DNA of 64,000 bases from Clostridium omnivorum (lineage in GTDB: Bacteria; Bacillota; Clostridia; Clostridiales; Clostridiaceae), in NCBI RefSeq assembly GCF_026012015.1, contig NZ_BRXR01000001.1:3508728-3572727 (forward strand), read 5' to 3'. The notes below the pieces were generated by a model. That model was given only the letters and a program-made list of their open reading frames with translations, was not told where the DNA came from and ran no database searches. A program made the translations under genes and the position numbers. This document shows, in pieces, positions 15,708 through 23,874 of the stretch; within the stretch, counting starts at the first letter, position 1; the number at the start of each line of letters is the position of its first letter.

Positions 15708-17908
15708 TATATATCCTCCTCCTCATCTGAAATTAGTCCTTTGTCCAGGAGAACCTTAATGGAATAAATGTCTTCAAAAATACTCGCTTGAACACTTTTA
15801 AGCTTTTTGTTTCCATTAAGCATTCTCATGAATTCATCCATGGCTTCAAGACCTTTTTTATTGCCGCCAGTAAAGATATTTCTATCTTCTACCGGATTTA
15901 GAACTTCAATGGATATGTAATCCAGTGCATCAACAGTGTTGGTAGTTAACACTAGATTAATATATGAAGCAGAGCCTTTCTTACCATAGGTAAGTGCATT
16001 GAAGAACAGCTCCATAAATCTTCCTATAAGAAAGGAAGCACAGCCGCTAGTTGGGTCAATGGTTATTGGGCTCAGGCTTTCATCTATGCTAAAGGATACC
16101 TCAAAGGCCTTTGAGGTAAACCAATGAAAAACTTCAGTATTGCCTTGAAGTACTTGTTTTTCAAAGGAAGCCATAAGCTCATGAGTATCAAGGCCTGATG
16201 AGCTGAAGCTATTCCTAATCCACTGGCATCTACTGGAGTTGTCAAAGAAAACTCTAAGCAGCACCCTTTTAAAGGCATAATCTATAAAATAAGGCAGTCC
16301 TACTGCAGTGCTGGATTTTGATATGCCTTTTCTTAAGTATGCCTGAAGCTGTATTGGATTTGCAGAATGGGAAAGCTTTAATATCTCACATTCATTCTGC
16401 ATCATGATTTCATCATTGTAGACCTGCATAAGAGTAACATAGTAGTCCCTGAACTCTTCATGCTGGGCTAGAGCTTCTGCAACCTTATAAATTGCATTTG
16501 GCTTTATGATGTTGGTCCAAATGTGAGAAAAGTCATCCACCATTTTGTTATTCTTGTTTATGACCCTTTGAAGGTCCTCCCTGAGGTTCTTCTCCACTAG
16601 ATTTTTTTCTCTAGTGGTATCTAAAGTCTTAAGGAAAACATCAAAGTCAAGCTCAAAGGTTGAATTGAGCACAAGACTAGGCAGATAATAACCTACTGAA
16701 GAATTACCTAGATTGCTATAAAGCTCATAATCCAGGTGTTCTAGATAGCCATATATGGTATCTGTCTGATTATAGGTCAACCTGTACAAGTCATCTGCAG
16801 AGGGCAATTTGCAGAGCAGATTGAAAAGCTTGTAATAGTAGGCAATTTTGTAATCTGGACAGTGGAAAAGTGCACTGTCAAAATCTTTTTCCTCCACAAG
16901 CTTTAGATACTCTTGGAAATTTCCATCCTCTACATAACCCAGTATGTCCTGAGCAGTTAGAGGCTCCACATAGGACTCATCATAGTCCTTTTTTATGCAG
17001 TATTCCTCACATACGAAGAGAAATACAGCAAAAATGGTAGCAGCAGCATCATAGTCTAATACTTCGCCCATAGTATTTTCCCATATAAAATCTATGGCGA
17101 TATCCTTAAGTTTGAGAGCTGCTTCAAAGGCGGTTTCCGCAGATCTTCTGGAGGAGCTCTCGTAATAATCATCTCCTATTTTGCCCATTATAGCAGCAAC
17201 AAAATAAAGAGAAGAACCTTTCCAGTTTTTCTTCTGCTTTTTCAGAGTTTGCATCTCATGCAGAAGGCCCTTATCTGGAGTTGCTTCAAATATGATGTCG
17301 TCATTGCACTTTAGTGCATGAGATTTAAGCCCCTCATCAACTAAAAACTTCATTCTTACATGAAGATAGTTGTCATAGGCAGCTAAAATCTCTTCATGAA
17401 GATATAGTGTTTCACTATAACTGCGGAAGCTTTTAACAATAGCGGCATGTAGCTCCAACTGTTTTTTCAAATAGCCTTCAAAGGCTCTTAGAATTTTTGC
17501 TGAAGCTTCTGTAACTACAGCTTTGTCTTCCATTTGCTCATGGTTGTAGAATTCTACTCCAAGAGCTCTTATGTCTTGGGTGAAGACATGAGTATTCTTA
17601 AGGAGCGTTATGAGCTCAAAAGAGTCTAGCATATCTTTACTACCAGCCCAAGCAATTATAGTATCAAAGTCGTACTCCAGATCATATTCTCTGAAGTATC
17701 CTTGTTCTTCGAATTGGTTTACAAAGTCGAGAAACAAGCCATAGGCAGTTTGGAAATCTTCAGGATTCGCATCTACGAAGTCAAGAAGTTCCTTTTCCAT
17801 TGTTTCAACTAGCCACAGAAGATTATCACAATTCTTTTCAGTAGACTCCAAAAAGCTGTAATAACCATATTGTAAGTGTATTTCAAAAGTGTTTATATCT
17901 TTTATCAT
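15707..17908 (-). CDS. GHKL-ATPase-like sensor kinase homologue, no membrane segment
   Basis: 733 residues. I choose ATG 17908, preceded by GGAGG nine bases away, over an ATG 14 codons upstream. The first ~450 residues are all-helical, TPR-like in texture, with no transmembrane helix, so the protein should be cytoplasmic. DDFSHIWTNIIKP resembles the H-box of a histidine-kinase DHp helix. The C-terminal ATPase domain has an N-box (FMELFFNALTYG, E633 and N637) and a glycine loop (TGGNKKGLEAM), but its D-box is degenerate (NPVED instead of DxGxG). ATP binding is likely, kinase activity uncertain. Stop and start of the downstream receiver gene overlap, suggesting a partnered two-component-like pair. 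Family placement beyond GHKL is unknown to me. Confidence 0.65.
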   Translation of the reverse strand: MIKDINTFEIHLQYGYYSFLESTEKNCDNLLWLVETMEKELLDFVDANPEDFQTAYGLFLDFVNQFEEQGYFREYDLEYDFDTIIAWAGSKDMLDSFELITLLKNTHVFTQDIRALGVEFYNHEQMEDKAVVTEASAKILRAFEGYLKKQLELHAAIVKSFRSYSETLYLHEEILAAYDNYLHVRMKFLVDEGLKSHALKCNDDIIFEATPDKGLLHEMQTLKKQKKNWKGSSLYFVAAIMGKIGDDYYESSSRRSAETAFEAALKLKDIAIDFIWENTMGEVLDYDAAATIFAVFLFVCEEYCIKKDYDESYVEPLTAQDILGYVEDGNFQEYLKLVEEKDFDSALFHCPDYKIAYYYKLFNLLCKLPSADDLYRLTYNQTDTIYGYLEHLDYELYSNLGNSSVGYYLPSLVLNSTFELDFDVFLKTLDTTREKNLVEKNLREDLQRVINKNNKMVDDFSHIWTNIIKPNAIYKVAEALAQHEEFRDYYVTLMQVYNDEIMMQNECEILKLSHSANPIQLQAYLRKGISKSSTAVGLPYFIDYAFKRVLLRVFFDNSSRCQWIRNSFSSSGLDTHELMASFEKQVLQGNTEVFHWFTSKAFEVSFSIDESLSPITIDPTSGCASFLIGRFMELFFNALTYGKKGSASYINLVLTTNTVDALDYISIEVLNPVEDRNIFTGGNKKGLEAMDEFMRMLNGNKKLKSVQASIFEDIYSIKVLLDKGLISDEEEDI

Positions 17909-17968
17909 ACTTATCAACCTCCACGAATTTATAAACCAATTATAGTTCATAGGAGCTATTGGTAACTA

Positions 17969-17985
17969 TTCAAAAACTATGCGAG
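17969..17985. promoter_or_regulatory. Shared 17-bp box upstream of GHKL operon and VCBS gene
   Basis: Exact second copy of TTCAAAAACTATGCGAG, found between the GHKL gene (minus strand, start 17908) and the VCBS gene (plus strand, start 18082). A minus-strand TATAAT at about 17993-17998, with a weak -35, would put the box around the start point of the GHKL operon. Relative to that transcript its orientation is reversed compared with the WYL copy, as expected of a DNA operator rather than an RNA element. Confidence 0.6.
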
Positions 17986-18081
17986 ATTGAGGTTATTATA
18001 TCATAAATTTGCATACCACGGCACAGAGTTGTTTTTTTATTCATAAGATATTATGAAAACAAATAATTAAAAGGAGAAATC

Positions 18082-18813
18082 ATGTATAATCGTTATTTTA
18101 GGCAAAATAGTACTAGTCCGCAAATTGAAGCTTATGCACGTGGAGATGTTAATGGTGATGGTATACCCGATAATGTATATTTAACTGGAATTATAAAGCC
18201 AGACAGTCCCTTTATTCAAAATATAACCCTTGTAATACAGGATGGAGTTACTGGGAGGCTTAGCAGAATACCCTTAAAGGAAAATGCAGGCTATGATCCT
18301 ACGCTCTTTTTAGGTGATTTTACAGGTGATGGAGTTGATGATATATTAATTAGTATTTTCTCTGGTGGCAGCGGAGGCATGATGTGGCACTACATCTACT
18401 CTTTTGTAAATAATTCACCAAAACTACTCTTTGACTTTAATGTTTACAATGAAGAATATAAATATGATGTTACTTATAAGGATAACTACAAGGCCGAGGT
18501 AATCAGCAGGAACAATAATGAAAAGTATATTATAGATTTAACTTATAAGGGCCAGGATTACTTAAATGAAATATATAATGAGCAGGGAATTTTAAAGCAG
18601 CCAATAAGCGGATTTGTAGATCCAATAAGTGGCTTATATCCTATAGATTATGATCGAGATGGAGTATATGAGCTGCTTGCAAATCAGAAAATAGCCGGCA
18701 GATATAATGCGGATGGTATAGGTACTGTTTTGAATATTTTAAAGTGGAAGGATAACAAGTTTAACTTGTACGAGCAGAATATAGCTATTTTTGGAGAAGA
18801 AATAGGGAAGTAG
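18082..18813 (+). CDS. VCBS/FG-GAP-repeat protein
   Basis: 243 residues, start after AAAAGGAGAAATC. Three calcium-binding loops of the FG-GAP/VCBS type are visible: RGDVNGDGIPDNVY near residue 22, GDFTGDGVDDILI near 80 and PIDYDRDGVYELL near 195. There is no signal peptide or membrane helix, unlike most FG-GAP proteins, which are surface adhesins. Similar leaderless proteins occur in spore-forming Firmicutes. It is divergent from the GHKL operon and shares its intergenic region with the 17-bp box, so it may belong to the same regulon. Function unknown. Confidence 0.7.
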   Translation: MYNRYFRQNSTSPQIEAYARGDVNGDGIPDNVYLTGIIKPDSPFIQNITLVIQDGVTGRLSRIPLKENAGYDPTLFLGDFTGDGVDDILISIFSGGSGGMMWHYIYSFVNNSPKLLFDFNVYNEEYKYDVTYKDNYKAEVISRNNNEKYIIDLTYKGQDYLNEIYNEQGILKQPISGFVDPISGLYPIDYDRDGVYELLANQKIAGRYNADGIGTVLNILKWKDNKFNLYEQNIAIFGEEIGK

Positions 18814-18841
18814 ATAATTTATTGTGAGAGTCGATATATTG

Positions 18842-18871
18842 AAAGGTGTACTTTAAATAGTACACTTTTTT
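18842..18871 (+). terminator. Terminator of VCBS gene
   Basis: Stem AAAGGTGTACT (18842-18852) pairs with AGTACACTTT within 18859-18871, ending in a run of T. Confidence 0.8.
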
Positions 18872-18906
18872 AGTGGTTTATATAGTTATATGAATTATAT
18901 TTGAAC

Positions 18907-18926
18907 TAATGCTATAATTAGCATTA
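18907..18926. promoter_or_regulatory. 20-bp palindrome containing a -10 element
   Basis: TAATGCTA-TAAT-TAGCATTA is a perfect 8-bp dyad with TATAAT (18913-18918) inside it, just upstream of the broken histidine-phosphatase frame. It looks like an operator left over from a regulated gene that has since decayed. Confidence 0.45.
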
Positions 18927-18982
18927 AGGTGAGCAATAACTAGTACCAATTTAAATTAATTAGTAGGTGTTAATGTGAATAA

Positions 18983-19324
18983 GACAATAGGGATACTAGC
19001 AATGAAGAGTACGCAAACGAGTGGCATAAGCATTTAGCAGATTTACCTTATCCAGATGGAGAGTGCGGTGAAGATGTTTGCAAGAGGGTGATGAAAATTA
19101 TAGACGATATAAAAAAGCAGCAATATGATAATGTTGCAATAGTAACTTCTGGAGGTACAATCGCAATACTCTTATGTGAATTTTTAGGCTTAGAACAATA
19201 TAAGAGATTTGGAATAGGCATTGATAATTGCAGCATAAGCATTCTAGATTATAATATTTTTAATGATAAAGTAACTATAAAGTGTATTAATGATACAGCG
19301 CACTTGGAGGATTTAGTTTTGTAA
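18983..19324 (+). pseudogene. Histidine-phosphatase (phosphoglycerate-mutase-like) C-terminal remnant
   Basis: From 18983 the frame encodes the C-terminal half of a histidine phosphatase: EWHKHLADLPYPDGECGEDVCKRVMKII, then NVAIVTSGGTIAILLCEFLGL and a terminal NDTAHLEDL. The N-terminal RHG motif, with the phosphohistidine, is absent. The second catalytic histidine of the usual SHGGTI is replaced by serine (TSGGTI). No valid start lies ahead of the conserved part; an ATG at 19088 would yield only 78 residues. It is therefore a degraded gene, although the C-terminal frame is still open. Confidence 0.65.
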
Positions 19325-19420
19325 GAAACAAGTTCCAGCTGCCAAAAGTACATTATAGATTTAGATTACAGTAAAGCTGCATATACTATTTAAAACTAAT
19401 GATGAAATGAAGGGGATAAT

Positions 19421-20374
19421 ATAGATACTAAAAAGGAATTTAAAAGAATTGGTACTCATGATGGAAGATTTCATGCTGATGAGGTAATGGCTACCGCTAT
19501 TTTGAAGGAAGTTTATGATGTAGAGCTAGTTAGAACAAGGGACAATAAAATATTAGAGAAGTTAGATATAGTATACGATGTTGGAGGCGGAGGACTTGAT
19601 CATCATGGGCTGGATAAGGTTTATAGAGAAGATGGAATTCCTTATGCATCCAGCGGACTTGTGTGGAATAAGTTTGGAAGACAGGTAATAAGCAATAAGA
19701 ATTCAAGCCTTGGTGAAGAAGAAGTTGAGACTGTAATTAAGCACATCGATAGGAAGCTCATTGAAGGCATTGATGCCTTGGACAATGGGGTTTGGATTGA
19801 TACTACTGAAATACCACTTATGAATATAAGCTCAATAATATCGGGCTTTAATCCAAACTGGAAATCAGATAAGGACGAAGATGTGGCCTTTAATGAGGCA
19901 GTACAGGTTGCTTCCTCCATTTTGAATAATGCAGTAGACAACAGACTTTCTGTGCTTAAAGCAAGAGAGTGCGTAGTAAAAGCTTATGAAAAGAGAAAGA
20001 CAAAGGAACTTTTAATTTTAAATAAATATTGCCCTTATGGTGAAATCCTAAGGGATATTGATGAGAATAATGAGGTTTTATATGTAATATATCCGAGAAA
20101 GGACAGTTATGCTATTCAAACAATTAGAAATGATAATAGAGAAGATAAGAAGAAGTTTCCGGCTTCCTGGGCAGGAAAAAGGGATGAAGAGCTGTCATCA
20201 GTAACTGGAGTTAAGGATGCAGTATTCTGCCATACTGGAAGATTTCTTGCAGTAGCAGGTTCATTAGAGGGTATTATGAAAATGGCAGAGCTGGCCCTTG
20301 CTGAACCAGAGGAAAGAAAGCCAAGTGGTATTTTTGAATTTATACACAAAGCGATGAAGAAGATAAAAAAATAA
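19421..20374 (+). CDS. MYG1/UPF0160-family metal-dependent nuclease homologue, apparent ATA start
   Basis: About 317 residues from 19421. The family's catalytic opening THDGRFHADEVMATAIL lies upstream of the first ATG (19487), so a start there would delete it. Within the frame after the upstream stop (19403-19405) there is no ATG, GTG or TTG before 19487. AAGGGG at about 19410-19415 sits properly in front of ATA at 19421 (ATA GAT ACT AAA AAG). Other motifs are VYDVGGGGLDHHG, IDALDNGVW and the C-terminal FPASWAGKRDEELSSVTGVKDAVFCHTGRF. Eukaryotic MYG1 is a 3'-5' RNA exonuclease; bacterial roles are not established. Either the gene uses a rare start codon or has lost its ATG. Confidence 0.75.
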   Translation: MDTKKEFKRIGTHDGRFHADEVMATAILKEVYDVELVRTRDNKILEKLDIVYDVGGGGLDHHGLDKVYREDGIPYASSGLVWNKFGRQVISNKNSSLGEEEVETVIKHIDRKLIEGIDALDNGVWIDTTEIPLMNISSIISGFNPNWKSDKDEDVAFNEAVQVASSILNNAVDNRLSVLKARECVVKAYEKRKTKELLILNKYCPYGEILRDIDENNEVLYVIYPRKDSYAIQTIRNDNREDKKKFPASWAGKRDEELSSVTGVKDAVFCHTGRFLAVAGSLEGIMKMAELALAEPEERKPSGIFEFIHKAMKKIKK

Positions 20375-20393
20375 TATAATAAAAGCATGTTAG

Positions 20394-20420
20394 AGAACAT
20401 CCTGCTATGGATGTTCTTTT
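20394..20420 (+). terminator. Terminator of MYG1-like gene
   Basis: A 9-bp stem AGAACATCC/GGATGTTCT with a six-base loop and TTT tail, 20 bases after the stop codon. Confidence 0.8.
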
Positions 20421-20520
20421 AGCATATAATTGAATTAACCTAGAAATATGATAGTGCTGTGACTGAGGTCGTGATACCGTAACACCTTTGTACAAAAGCT
20501 TACATATTAGTAGATTTGTA

Positions 20521-20597
20521 TGTGCCAAAGATCACAGCCCCGGTTCACCCCTTGTGCCAAAGGTCACGTCCCCTTGGCATGTGGCCGTGATATATAA
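20521..20597. repeat. GC-rich short repeats with hairpin
   Basis: Two direct copies of about 21 bases, TGTGCCAAAGATCACAGCCCC (20521-20541) and a variant with GGTCACGTCCCC (20553-20573), are followed by an inverted TTGGCAT. GTGCCAA and TTGGCAT can pair as a hairpin (20554-20580). The G+C content is well above the surroundings. Similar GTGCCAA/TTGGCAC units look like REP or IS remnants, but no transposase is present. The 328-base gap between MYG1 and the cyclase holds only this and the terminator. Confidence 0.5.
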
Positions 20598-20701
20598 ATT
20601 TGTCGAATTAATAAGAAATATGATGAAATAATTACTATTAAGATGTATAATTAAGGTAATACAATTTACAGTTATAAGTTAGAAAGGGGGCATTTTCTAA
20701 A

Positions 20702-22309
20702 ATGATAACTAAAGAACTGATGAAATTGAAAAAAGGTATAATATTACATGGTATTTGCATATTCATTGCTGCAAGTTTTATATATTTAGTTATTGCTGTT
20801 GTTCTTCAGATAAAAACAAATGAATTAAAGAAAAGCGAAATAATAAGAAATGAAGAAATATTACTAAATGCTGAGCAGGATGTAATTTCATATAGAGTCG
20901 ATAGAGTTGTTTCAGACGTTTTATATATAGCAGATAGTTTTGAAGCTCATAGTGTAGATTCTAGTGACTTTACAAATATTGAAAAGGAATGGATATCATT
21001 TTCTAATAGAAAAAGGATATATGATCAAATACGATTTATTGATGTAGATGGAAATGAGAGAATAAGAATTAATTACTCAGAAAAGGGTGCAACTGAAGTA
21101 GGAAAGGGGCAGCTTCAAAACAAGAAGGACAGTTATTACTTTACGGCTTCAACTGGTCTGAAAAAGGATCAAATTTATATTTCCAAGTTAGATTTGAATG
21201 TTGACAACGATAAAATAGAGCAGCCTAGCTTACCTACCATTAGATTTGCCACACCAGTTTTTGGACAAGACGGTAAAATAAAAGGTGTTGTAATATTAAA
21301 TTATTATGCAAACTATGTTTTAAGGCAATTTGAAGATGTATCATTGCCAAGCTATGGAAATATGATTTTATTAAATTCTAATGGATATTGGCTTTTCAAT
21401 AAACAAGATAGAGATAAAGAATGGACATTTATGTACGATGATAAGAAAAATGTGAGTTTTAAGAATGAGTTTTCTAAGGAGTGGAACCTTATAACCAGTG
21501 GCAGTAAGGGTTCATTCAATACAGAGAATGGTTACTATTCATATTCCAATATAAGCTTTAATGATAACAAATTAGCTGACAAAACAAAAAGTACAACAAA
21601 TGAAGCCACAGTTTTAGATGAGGGAAATTGGATAGCAGTATCCTATATACCTAAGAGCAGAGAAGCTCAATTAATGATTTTTACTGACGTATATACAAAT
21701 ACTAAATACATTTTAAAAAATAATATACCAATTTTTATTTTTATAGCTATTTTAGCAGCAGTTATTGCTCTTTTAATGGCAATAAATAAGCTTTCAAAAG
21801 AGAGAATAAAATATTTTTCAGAGTATGATTCAATGACAGGAGCTCTTAATAGAAGAGCTGGCTTTGAAATTTTGAATAAAATATATCAGGATTTTGCAAG
21901 GGATAAAGGGGCTATAAGTATTTGTTTTTGTGATATTAATGGTTTAAAGGAAGTAAATGATAATCTAGGTCATGTAACTGGAGACGAGCTTATATCCTCA
22001 ATAGTCAGTGTAATTAAAAAGCATATAAGGGAATCAGATTTTATAATAAGGCTTGGTGGAGATGAATTCTTAATAATATTTGTTAATTCTGATATTGAGC
22101 AATCAGAAAGAATTTGGAGTAGAATTAATGATGAATTTACTAGAATTAACCAGGAAGACAATCGAAAATATATAATAAGTATAAGCCACGGTATAGAAGA
22201 GTTTAAATTTAATTCTAATGAGTACATTGACGAGATTATTAATTCAGCTGATTCGAAAATGTATAATGAAAAGAGAATTATAAAAAGGAATTTTAAAGCT
22301 ATAAAGTAA
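20702..22309 (+). CDS. Membrane diguanylate cyclase with extracytoplasmic sensor
   Basis: 535 residues. A transmembrane helix at about 14-35 is followed by a ~300-residue extracellular sensor with Cache-like texture (IRFIDVDGNERIRINY; IRFATPVFGQDGKIKGVVILNYYANY), then a second helix at about 341-361. The C-terminal GGDEF domain begins DSMTGALNRRAGFE and has the active motif RLGGDEF, with an intact RxxD inhibitory site (RESD) five residues upstream. It makes cyclic di-GMP from two GTP and should be under product feedback. Monocistronic, with a good terminator. No c-di-GMP riboswitch or EAL/HD-GYP gene appears in the window. Confidence 0.92.
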   Translation: MITKELMKLKKGIILHGICIFIAASFIYLVIAVVLQIKTNELKKSEIIRNEEILLNAEQDVISYRVDRVVSDVLYIADSFEAHSVDSSDFTNIEKEWISFSNRKRIYDQIRFIDVDGNERIRINYSEKGATEVGKGQLQNKKDSYYFTASTGLKKDQIYISKLDLNVDNDKIEQPSLPTIRFATPVFGQDGKIKGVVILNYYANYVLRQFEDVSLPSYGNMILLNSNGYWLFNKQDRDKEWTFMYDDKKNVSFKNEFSKEWNLITSGSKGSFNTENGYYSYSNISFNDNKLADKTKSTTNEATVLDEGNWIAVSYIPKSREAQLMIFTDVYTNTKYILKNNIPIFIFIAILAAVIALLMAINKLSKERIKYFSEYDSMTGALNRRAGFEILNKIYQDFARDKGAISICFCDINGLKEVNDNLGHVTGDELISSIVSVIKKHIRESDFIIRLGGDEFLIIFVNSDIEQSERIWSRINDEFTRINQEDNRKYIISISHGIEEFKFNSNEYIDEIINSADSKMYNEKRIIKRNFKAIK

Positions 22310-22332
22310 ATAATTCATCTAGCATTAAATAT

Positions 22333-22376
22333 AAGCTAATATTTTCTCAAACTGAGATAAATATTAGCTTTTTTAT
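22333..22376 (+). terminator. Terminator of diguanylate cyclase gene
   Basis: AAGCTAATATT pairs with AATATTAGCTT, extended inward by TCTCA/TGAGA, followed by a run of six T. Confidence 0.9.
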
Positions 22377-22505
22377 TTGTTAAAATTCTTTATAATATAG
22401 CAAACAAGAGAAAATTTAATTGTGTGTAAATGTTACTATGTGAAAAGTTCCAATACTATATTTCAGTCCATATACTATAATTATGATTATGTTATTAAGT
22501 GGGTG

Positions 22506-23069
22506 ATGGGTATTACTAAATATTATAATGACTTAAATATAAATAAGCTGGAACTGCTAGGTGCGGGTACTCAAGGTAAGGTATATAGGATAGACAATAA
22601 AAGGTGCTTAAAGATTTTTAAGAGCAAAAAACAGTGCAAAGAGGAGCTTAAAACATTAATAATAGCCCAAGGAGACACGCATTTTCCCGTACTTTATCAC
22701 TTTGGAGAGGACTATATTGTAAGGGAGTGCATAGAGGGAACCGAACTTAATGAATATTTATTAAGTCATAAACTTACTCCTGAGCTTATATTTAAGCTTA
22801 TAGGACTTTACGAGGCTATGTTTAAGGTGGGCTATACTAGATTAGATGCGGCAATATTTCATGTTTTTGTAACTCCGGAGGGTGAACTTAAGCTTATAGA
22901 TACTGCAAAAGCAATGAAAAAGGAAGCAGAAATTCCAAGTCTTCTTATTAGTGGCATTGAAAAAGCTGGATATAAAGAGGAGCTTTTTGATTTTTTGAAA
23001 AGTAACAGATCGGACCTTTATGAGGTTTGGAGAAAATATACAAGAATTAATTATAAAAAAATGAGCTAA
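22506..23069 (+). CDS. Small atypical protein kinase-like protein
   Basis: 187 residues from ATG 22506, chosen because the conserved region starts there; GTG 22422 would add 28 unconserved residues and neither has a strong ribosome site. It has the kinase glycine loop LGAGTQGKVYRI, the ATP-binding lysine in CLKIFK, and a C-lobe with RLDAAIFHVFVTPEGELKLIDTAKA. The last segment stands for the catalytic HRD and DFG motifs, reduced to RLD and IDTA. It resembles YrzF-like and RIO/lipopolysaccharide-kinase-type small kinases. Activity is uncertain, since the usual HxD histidine is absent. It is followed after 48 bases by a PHP phosphoesterase and a metallophosphoesterase, suggesting one phosphorylation-related operon. 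Confidence 0.65.
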   Translation: MGITKYYNDLNINKLELLGAGTQGKVYRIDNKRCLKIFKSKKQCKEELKTLIIAQGDTHFPVLYHFGEDYIVRECIEGTELNEYLLSHKLTPELIFKLIGLYEAMFKVGYTRLDAAIFHVFVTPEGELKLIDTAKAMKKEAEIPSLLISGIEKAGYKEELFDFLKSNRSDLYEVWRKYTRINYKKMS

Positions 23070-23117
23070 AGTAACATTTTTAAGTGCTGCTTGCCAAGAT
23101 AAGCGCAGGAGGTAGAG

Positions 23118-23855
23118 ATGTTTTCAAAAGGGGATCTTCATATACATTCCACTGCATCGGATGGTGCACTAAGCCCAGAAGAAATAATTTTACTAGCAAA
23201 AGACAGACAGGTTGATACTATTGCTATCGCGGATCACAATTCAGTATCAGCCATAAATGAAGCTGCAGAAGCAGGCAATAAGTATGGTATCTCAGTAATT
23301 CCTGCTGTTGAGCTATCTACTAGGTATAACGGTGAAAGCATTCATGTGTTAGGATATTTTAGGGATAGGAGCTATGAAAGCTATAATTTTCAGCAGATTA
23401 TAACACTTGTAAAAAATCATAAGGCTGTGGAAGCTAGAAAAATCATTGGTAGCCTTAGAGGCAGAAACAGTAATAATCATCTTTCAGTTTACGAAGGAAT
23501 CCATTTTTTAAGGCTATTTGGAGCTGCTGTGGTGCTTGCTCATCCTGTTCGCATTTCAGAAAAAAACTTGCCAGAGCTTTTAGCTATGCCCTTTGACGGA
23601 ATAGAAGCAAGATACTGCCTTAGTAGCGAGGATTCAACTAAATTTTTTATAGAAACAGCATTAAATAAATTTTCTTTTTATACTGGAGGCTCAGACTTTC
23701 ATACCAACAAGATTAGAGATGAAAAGCACTGTATTATTGGAGAGCCATATCTTAATTCATTAGAACTTCAAAGGTTTCTTGTAAATTCTGGAGCCTTGGT
23801 GCTTGGTGCTGGTGCGCAAACCAGATGTTTATATAGATGGATTCCTTACTATTAG
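23118..23855 (+). CDS. PHP-domain metal-dependent phosphoesterase
   Basis: 245 residues, start after GCAGGAGGTAGAG. PHP metal motifs in order: GDLHIHSTASDGALSPEE (HxH), IAIADHNS, the E of VIPAVELSTRYNGESIHVLGY, VVLAHPVR, and YTGGSDFHTNKI. This is the YciV/TrpH-like group, which hydrolyses small phosphoesters such as nucleotide 3',5'-bisphosphates or amino-phosphonate derivatives. The C-terminus (CLYRWIPYY) overlaps the noncoding lead of the next gene but not its start. It probably works with the kinase-like and metallophosphoesterase neighbours, though no pathway is evident. Confidence 0.85.
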   Translation: MFSKGDLHIHSTASDGALSPEEIILLAKDRQVDTIAIADHNSVSAINEAAEAGNKYGISVIPAVELSTRYNGESIHVLGYFRDRSYESYNFQQIITLVKNHKAVEARKIIGSLRGRNSNNHLSVYEGIHFLRLFGAAVVLAHPVRISEKNLPELLAMPFDGIEARYCLSSEDSTKFFIETALNKFSFYTGGSDFHTNKIRDEKHCIIGEPYLNSLELQRFLVNSGALVLGAGAQTRCLYRWIPYY

Positions 23856-23874
23856 TATTTTTGGTGGTGAAATA

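Noticed and set aside
19487-20374. MYG1 gene starting at the first ATG
   Set aside because: That start would drop the catalytic HDGRFHADE segment, which is encoded in frame directly upstream.
20521-20597. CRISPR-like repeat array
   Set aside because: Only two direct copies plus a partial inverted one, with uneven spacing of about 11 bases and no spacer or cas genes.
22309-22506. Cyclic-di-GMP riboswitch near the diguanylate cyclase
   Set aside because: No GEMM-type core sequence; only a terminator and AT-rich spacer are found.
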